Source: an uncultured Bacteroidales bacterium
GTDB lineage: Bacteria; Bacteroidota; Bacteroidia; Bacteroidales; UBA932
DNA length: 53,754 bases
Assembly (NCBI GenBank): GCA_947167855.1
Contig: CAMVJR010000002.1
Span: forward strand, 1 to 53,754
Reading direction: 5' to 3'
The position numbers and the translations under genes were made by a program. Numbering within the stretch: position 1 is the first letter of the stretch; every line of letters begins with the position of its first letter. Shown one piece after another: positions 48,995 through 53,754 of the stretch. The notes beneath the pieces are model-generated. The model was not told the origin of the DNA and made no database searches. It saw only the letters and a program-made list of their open reading frames with translations.

Positions 48995-49582
48995 ATGAAA
49001 AGAATTCTAACCGCATTAACACTGGCATCGGCCCTGCTGCTGGCCGCTCCCAAGGCGCACGCCTTTGGAGAAAAGCCCGATCCCGCAGGTACCATCCGCG
49101 TGGGAGCCCATTTCACTTTCGGTCAAATCAATGCCGGAGGCTTCGGCGCGGCTGTCGGCGGCAATGTCTTCGGGGAGTACGTCATTACGGACAAACTCTG
49201 GATCGGCCATCTGGCAGGAGGTCTCACCGCCGGCTATTCCTATCACAAAAACACCATACGGTACACGGAGTTCTCTGATTTCGGAGACGGCTGGGACGAC
49301 CAGGACACCTTCAAAGAAAGCAGGATCTATTTTGCTCCCCGTGTCACGTACGGAATCAACATCCTTGAGAAACTGGAAGTCCATGTAGGCGTCATGGTGG
49401 GCGGCGGCCTGTTCATCAGCAAGAGCGAGTACGACTCGCACCCCAACAAAAGCGGCATGTTCTGCTTTGCCTTCATCAACGGCGTCCGCTACAGCTTCAC
49501 CGACCACCTGGCCGCCCAATTCGAGTTCAACCCCGGCTTTAACGCACCCCTGGTAAACCTGGGTATCGTCTTTAAGTTCTGA
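48995..49582 (+). CDS. Outer-membrane beta-barrel protein, unknown function
   Basis: Signal peptide MKRILTALTLASALLLAAPKAHA; barrel-like ...AQFEFNPGFNAPLVNLGIVFKF. Confidence 0.75.
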   Translation: MKRILTALTLASALLLAAPKAHAFGEKPDPAGTIRVGAHFTFGQINAGGFGAAVGGNVFGEYVITDKLWIGHLAGGLTAGYSYHKNTIRYTEFSDFGDGWDDQDTFKESRIYFAPRVTYGINILEKLEVHVGVMVGGGLFISKSEYDSHPNKSGMFCFAFINGVRYSFTDHLAAQFEFNPGFNAPLVNLGIVFKF

Positions 49583-49598
49583 TAAATATTGATACTGC

Positions 49599-50468
49599 TT
49601 AGAGGTCCGCTGGAGAAATCCAGCGGATTTCTTTATCCCTCCTCCACCAGGTGAGCTGGCGCTTGGCGTAGTGGCGGGTGTTGGCCTGGATGTGGGCGAT
49701 GGTTTTATCCAGGTCGTATTTGCCGTCAAAGTACTCGAACATTTCCCGGTAGCCCACGGTCTGAAGGGCGGGAAGGTCCCGGTACGGGAGCATTTTGCGG
49801 GCTTCGGCCTCCAGGCCCTGGTCCATCATCTTGAGCACACGGGCGTTGATGCGCTCGTAAAGCTCCTCACGGGGCCGTTCCAGGCCGATTTTCACAATTT
49901 CAAAGTCCCGCTCCTTGAAGCGGCGGGTCTTGAAGGAAGAGAAGGGCTTGCCGGTGTACATGCTCACCTCCAGGGCGCGGATGACGCGCTGGCCGTTGGA
50001 AAGGTCCAGCTCTTCGTAAGACACGGGGTCCATCTCCTTGAGCTCATTGGCCAGAACCTCCACACCTTCGTCCCTGAGGCATTCCATCAGGTGCTCCCTT
50101 AACTGCAGCGGCACCTCCGGAAAATCGTCCAGACCGTAGCAGAAGGCATCTATATACAGCATGGAACCGCCGCACATCACCAGGGTCTCGTGGCCTTGGT
50201 CGAAAAGCTGGTTTACCAGGTTCAAGGCCTCGGCCTCATAGATACCGGCGGTGTAGTTGCGGGTAATGGGAACGGTTCTTATGAAATAATGCTTCACGGC
50301 AGCCAGTTCCCGACGGGAGGGTACTGCCGTGCCAATTCTGAGTTCTTTGTAAATCTGGCGGGAATCGCAGGAGATGACGGGAGAGCCTACCTCCAGCGCA
50401 CGCTTGATGGCATAGCCGGTTTTTCCAACAGCGGTGGGACCCAGTATGATCTCAAGGCGCCGGGGCAT
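49599..50468 (-). CDS. miaA: tRNA dimethylallyltransferase
   Basis: LEIILGPTAVGKTGYAIKRAL...VISCDSRQIYKELRIGTAVPS...YAKRQLTWWRRDKEIRW. Confidence 0.95.
   Translation of the reverse strand: MPRRLEIILGPTAVGKTGYAIKRALEVGSPVISCDSRQIYKELRIGTAVPSRRELAAVKHYFIRTVPITRNYTAGIYEAEALNLVNQLFDQGHETLVMCGGSMLYIDAFCYGLDDFPEVPLQLREHLMECLRDEGVEVLANELKEMDPVSYEELDLSNGQRVIRALEVSMYTGKPFSSFKTRRFKERDFEIVKIGLERPREELYERINARVLKMMDQGLEAEARKMLPYRDLPALQTVGYREMFEYFDGKYDLDKTIAHIQANTRHYAKRQLTWWRRDKEIRWISPADL
49606..49634 (+). terminator. Probable terminator for the beta-barrel gene, inside the miaA 3' coding end
   Basis: TCCGCTGG agaaat CCAGCGGA then tttcttta. Confidence 0.6.
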
Positions 50469-50471
50469 AGG

Positions 50472-51029
50472 CTATTCTTCGCCTTCGTCGTAGATTTCTT
50501 TGCCGTCTTCGTCTTCCTCTTCTTCCTCCTCTTCTCCCAGGTCTTCGTCGTCGAAGTCATCATCATCATCATCATCTCCTTCTCCAGGAAGATGGCGCTG
50601 GGTTTCAGGCAGGTCTTCAAAGGCTACGTAGCCGTTTTCGAATTCGATGGGGTTGGGACCCTTGGTCTCTGCCAGGACGGGGAAGTCCGGCAGGACTTTT
50701 ACGCCTTCGGCCTCTCCTTCCACGAGGATGTTGACGCTCTTTTTGTTGGTAACGTCGTAGAAATAGACGAAGCTGTCCGTTCCGGCCTTGACGGCCTTTT
50801 CCAGGGAAATCTGGTCCACGGTGCCGGCTCCCAGGTCAAAGAGACCCCATCGGCCCACGACGGCGCCTTCTATATCCAGGCCTTTGAACATGATGAGCTG
50901 ATCCTGGGGGAACTCCAGGTCTGCTCTGATTTGTTTATGAAGGGTGTACAGCGTGGTGGCGCCGTTCACGTGATAGACTCTGTAAAAACCCTTGATACCG
51001 GAAAGGGTGACTCTTAACTTGAATACCAT
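50472..51029 (-). CDS. PRiA4b-ORF3-like domain protein with strongly acidic C-terminal tail
   Basis: MVFKLRVTLSGIKGFYRVYHVNGATTLYTLHKQI... tail GEGDDDDDDDFDDEDLGEEEEEEEDEDGKEIYDEGEE. Confidence 0.75.
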   Translation of the reverse strand: MVFKLRVTLSGIKGFYRVYHVNGATTLYTLHKQIRADLEFPQDQLIMFKGLDIEGAVVGRWGLFDLGAGTVDQISLEKAVKAGTDSFVYFYDVTNKKSVNILVEGEAEGVKVLPDFPVLAETKGPNPIEFENGYVAFEDLPETQRHLPGEGDDDDDDDFDDEDLGEEEEEEEDEDGKEIYDEGEE

Positions 51030-51033
51030 AAGT

Positions 51034-51067
51034 CAAAGATACTGCTTTTTTCCGGTTCCGTTGCAAA
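51034..51067 (-). promoter_or_regulatory. Putative promoter TTTG-N22-TATCTTTG for the 50472-51029 gene
   Basis: caaagata 51034-51041 and caaa 51064-51067 on + strand. Confidence 0.5.
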
Positions 51068-51096
51068 TTATCTTAAAAAACACTACTTTCGTACTG

Positions 51097-51696
51097 ATGG
51101 AATTGCAAGACCAATACAAGAGCATCGAAGCCCCCTCCGAAGGCCTTTTCAAAGACAACGGTTCCCGCTTCATTGCCCTGGCCTATCCGGTAGAAACGGA
51201 GGAGGAGGTGAAGACCATCGTAGCCGGCCTCCGCAAGGAGTACCACGATGCCCGTCACCACTGCTACGCCTACCGACTGGGCTACAAAGGAGACGTCTGG
51301 AGAGCCTCCGACGACGGAGAACCCTCCGGCAGCGCAGGGCGCCCCATCCTGGGGCAGATCGATTCCATCGGCCTGAGCGACATCCTGGTGGTGGTGGTGC
51401 GCTACTTTGGCGGCATCAAGCTGGGCATCCCGGGGCTCATCCGGGCATACAAGACTTCTACGGCAGATGCCCTGGCATCGGCCTGTATCATTGAAAAGAT
51501 TGCCGGAAAGCACTTCCGCGTCACGTTTGACTACCTTTCCATGAATGCCGTGATGAAGGTGCTCAAGGATATGGACCTGCCGCAGACGGCCCAGAACTTT
51601 GCCGAGCAGTGCAGTCTGGAAACCCGCGTGCGGCTGGCCGCAGTTGAAGATTTCATGGAAAGAATGAGCAATATTGCAAAATTGGAAGAAATATAG
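51097..51696 (+). CDS. YigZ/IMPACT (UPF0029) family protein
   Basis: GSRFIALAYPVETEEEVKTIVAGLRKEYHDARHHCYAYRLG...ASDDGEPSGSAGRPILGQI...VVVVRYFGGIKLGIPGLIRAY. Confidence 0.92.
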   Translation: MELQDQYKSIEAPSEGLFKDNGSRFIALAYPVETEEEVKTIVAGLRKEYHDARHHCYAYRLGYKGDVWRASDDGEPSGSAGRPILGQIDSIGLSDILVVVVRYFGGIKLGIPGLIRAYKTSTADALASACIIEKIAGKHFRVTFDYLSMNAVMKVLKDMDLPQTAQNFAEQCSLETRVRLAAVEDFMERMSNIAKLEEI

Positions 51697-51762
51697 GTTT
51701 TATCAATAATAATTATTAACTTTCGGGACTTAACTAGTAACAAAATTTAACTATTTATAACC

Positions 51763-52839
51763 ATGTCTAAAAAAGTTCACGTCTTTAACGCCGGCCCCTG
51801 CCTTCTGCCCCAGGTGGCCATTGACAACGCCATTGCTGCCCTGAAGGACTTCAGCGGCACCGGCATCTCCGTCCTTTCCATCTCCCACCGTACCAAGGAG
51901 TGGGACGCCGTGATGGATGAGTGCCGCGCCCTGTGGAGAGAACTCCTGCATATTCCCGACACACATGAGGTAGTATTCCTGGGCGGCGGTGCCTCCCTGC
52001 AGTTCCTGTATGTGGCCATGAACTATCTGGAGAAGAAGGCCGCTTATCTGGACACCGGCGTGTGGGCTCACAAGGCCCTGGTAGAGGCCCAGGGTATTGG
52101 CGAGGCTTATGCCATTGCCTGCTCCAAGGACAAGAACTACAGCTATATCCCCAAGGGATTCGAAATCCCCGCAGATCTGGATTATCTCCACATCACCACC
52201 AACAATACCATCTACGGTACGGAAATCAAGACGGACATGGACTGCCCCTGCCCCCTCATTGCCGATATGTCCTCCGACATCATGTCCCGCCCTGTAGATG
52301 TAAGCAAGTATGACCTCATTTACGGCGGCGCCCAGAAGAATGTGGGCCCGGCCGGCGTCATCTTCGCCATCATCAAGAAAGATTCCCTGGGCAAGGTAAC
52401 CCGTCACCTCCCCACCATGCTGGACTACCGCACCCACATCGATAAGCTCTCCATGTTCAACACTCCCCCGGTGTTCAACATCTTCGTGATGAACGAAACC
52501 CTCAAGTGGATCAAGAGCGTGGGCGGCGTAGAGGCCATCCAGAAAATCAACCAGAAAAAGGCCGATTTGCTCTACGGAGAAATTGACCGCAACTCCCTTT
52601 TTGTGGGCACTGCCGCCAAGGAAGACCGTTCCCTCATGAACGTGTGCTTCGTGATGGCTCCCGGCAAGGAAGAACTCCAGGACGAATTCTTCGCATTTGC
52701 CAAGGAACGCGGCATGGTGGGAATCAAGGGCCACCGCAGCGTAGGCGGTTTCCGCGCCTCCCTGTACAACGCCTGCACCGTAGAGGATGTCCAGGCTCTG
52801 GTAGACTGCATGCAAGAATTTGAAAAACTGAAGAAATAA
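51763..52839 (+). CDS. serC: Phosphoserine aminotransferase
   Basis: [19 protein letters not shown]...[17 protein letters not shown]...[17 protein letters not shown]. Confidence 0.94.
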   Translation: MSKKVHVFNAGPCLLPQVAIDNAIAALKDFSGTGISVLSISHRTKEWDAVMDECRALWRELLHIPDTHEVVFLGGGASLQFLYVAMNYLEKKAAYLDTGVWAHKALVEAQGIGEAYAIACSKDKNYSYIPKGFEIPADLDYLHITTNNTIYGTEIKTDMDCPCPLIADMSSDIMSRPVDVSKYDLIYGGAQKNVGPAGVIFAIIKKDSLGKVTRHLPTMLDYRTHIDKLSMFNTPPVFNIFVMNETLKWIKSVGGVEAIQKINQKKADLLYGEIDRNSLFVGTAAKEDRSLMNVCFVMAPGKEELQDEFFAFAKERGMVGIKGHRSVGGFRASLYNACTVEDVQALVDCMQEFEKLKK

Positions 52840-53754
52840 TGAAAGTACTGCTCGCCACCCAGAAGCCCTTCGCCGCCAAGGCCGTCGAAGGCATTGTGTC
52901 CATCCTCACCGAAGGGGGTCACCAAGTAGTGAAGCTGGAAAAATACGAAGCCCAGGAAGACCTGGTAAAGGCCGTGGCCGATGTAGAGGCCATGATCATC
53001 CGCTCGGACAAAGTGACCGAGGAAGTGATGGCTGCCGCCCCCAAGCTCAAGATTGTGGTGCGTGCCGGCGCCGGCTTCGACAACGTGGACCTGGATGCCG
53101 CCACCAAGCGTGGCATCGTGGTCATGAACACCCCCGGCCAGAACTCCAACGCCGTGGCCGAACTGGCCCTGGGCCTCATGATCTTCATGGCCCGTACCCA
53201 GTTCACCCCCGCCACCGGTTCCGAACTCCAGGGCAAGCGCCTGGGCGTTCAGGCCTACGGTAACGTGGGCCGCCTGGTGGGCCAGAAGGCCAAGGCTCTG
53301 GGCATGACCATCCACGCCCTGGATCCCTTCCTCACGGACGATCAGATCATTGCCGGCGGCGCCGCCCCCGTGCACTCCGTGGAAGAGCTCTACGCATCGG
53401 CCGACTATCTCTCCATCCACATCCCGGCCCTGCCGGCTACCATTAAGAGCATCGGCTATGATCTTATCACCAAGATGCCCAAGGGCGCTACGCTGGTAAA
53501 CACCGCCCGCAAGGAGGTCATTGACGAGGAAGGCCTGTTCAAGGCCCTTCTGGACCGCCCGGACCTCAAATATGTGGCCGATGTGATGCCGGACAACTAC
53601 GCCGCCCTGCAGGAAGCCTTCGGCCCCCGCGTATTTGCCACGCCCAAGAAGATGGGTGCCCAGACGGCCGAAGCCAACGTAAACGCCGGCCTGGCTGCCG
53701 CCCGTCAGATTGTGGACTTCTTCGCCACCGGTAACACCCGTTTCCAAGTAAATA
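52839..53754 (+). CDS. serA: D-3-phosphoglycerate dehydrogenase, C-terminus cut by window edge
   Basis: From ATG 52839: [42 protein letters not shown]...VVRAGAGFDNVDLDAATKRGIVVMNTPGQNSNAVAELALGLM; not in ORF track because no stop falls in the window. Confidence 0.92.
   Translation, partial: MKVLLATQKPFAAKAVEGIVSILTEGGHQVVKLEKYEAQEDLVKAVADVEAMIIRSDKVTEEVMAAAPKLKIVVRAGAGFDNVDLDAATKRGIVVMNTPGQNSNAVAELALGLMIFMARTQFTPATGSELQGKRLGVQAYGNVGRLVGQKAKALGMTIHALDPFLTDDQIIAGGAAPVHSVEELYASADYLSIHIPALPATIKSIGYDLITKMPKGATLVNTARKEVIDEEGLFKALLDRPDLKYVADVMPDNYAALQEAFGPRVFATPKKMGAQTAEANVNAGLAAARQIVDFFATGNTRFQVN

Noticed and set aside
50558-50577. (TCA)n tract as a possible CRISPR or phase-variation tract
   Set aside because: No spacers; trinucleotide changes stay in frame, so no on/off switching; treated as the acidic tail instead.
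50472-51029. Mobile-element call suggested by the IS-passenger/plasmid ORF3 family name
   Set aside because: No transposase, terminal inverted repeats or target-site duplications visible nearby.
1-53754. tRNA, rRNA, CRISPR arrays, prophage or transposons
   Set aside because: None recognised on either strand; intergenic gaps are short and accounted for by promoters, terminators or the elements reported above.

Overview
The window is a gene-dense, fairly GC-rich chromosomal segment that looks like Bacteroidales/Bacteroidota. Supporting signs are a Porin_10-type protein, the AsmA/cmk/ispH and serC-serA arrangements, TAnnTTTG-type -7 elements and no obvious Shine-Dalgarno dependence. I can support about 54 protein genes, two of them partial at the window ends. 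One gene, rubredoxin, is missing from the ORF track because it is short. Most of the window is housekeeping: prmA, cmk, ispH, aspA, class I fumarase, queA, dprA, tatD, ansA, an ExbB/ExbD block, asnS, udk, recQ, FKBP, dnaG, metG, miaA, serC, serA. I saw no rRNA, tRNA, CRISPR array, transposase or prophage. The items I consider most worth following up are: (1) a strongly over-represented 8-mer, CATCGGCC, with at least 37 hand-counted copies on both strands and in all reading frames, at a density like known DNA-uptake or recombination signal words; (2) an AT-rich, palindrome-bearing island in front of an orphan 163-aa possible regulator; (3) an M16 peptidase split by a +1 frame change; (4) paired structured direct repeats upstream of tatD; (5) overlapping or face-to-face promoters and putative leaderless starts; (6) a metG-downstream inverted repeat that flanks the next gene's -7 box; (7) convergent genes whose stop codons abut or overlap. 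All calls come from reading the sequence; no searches were run.
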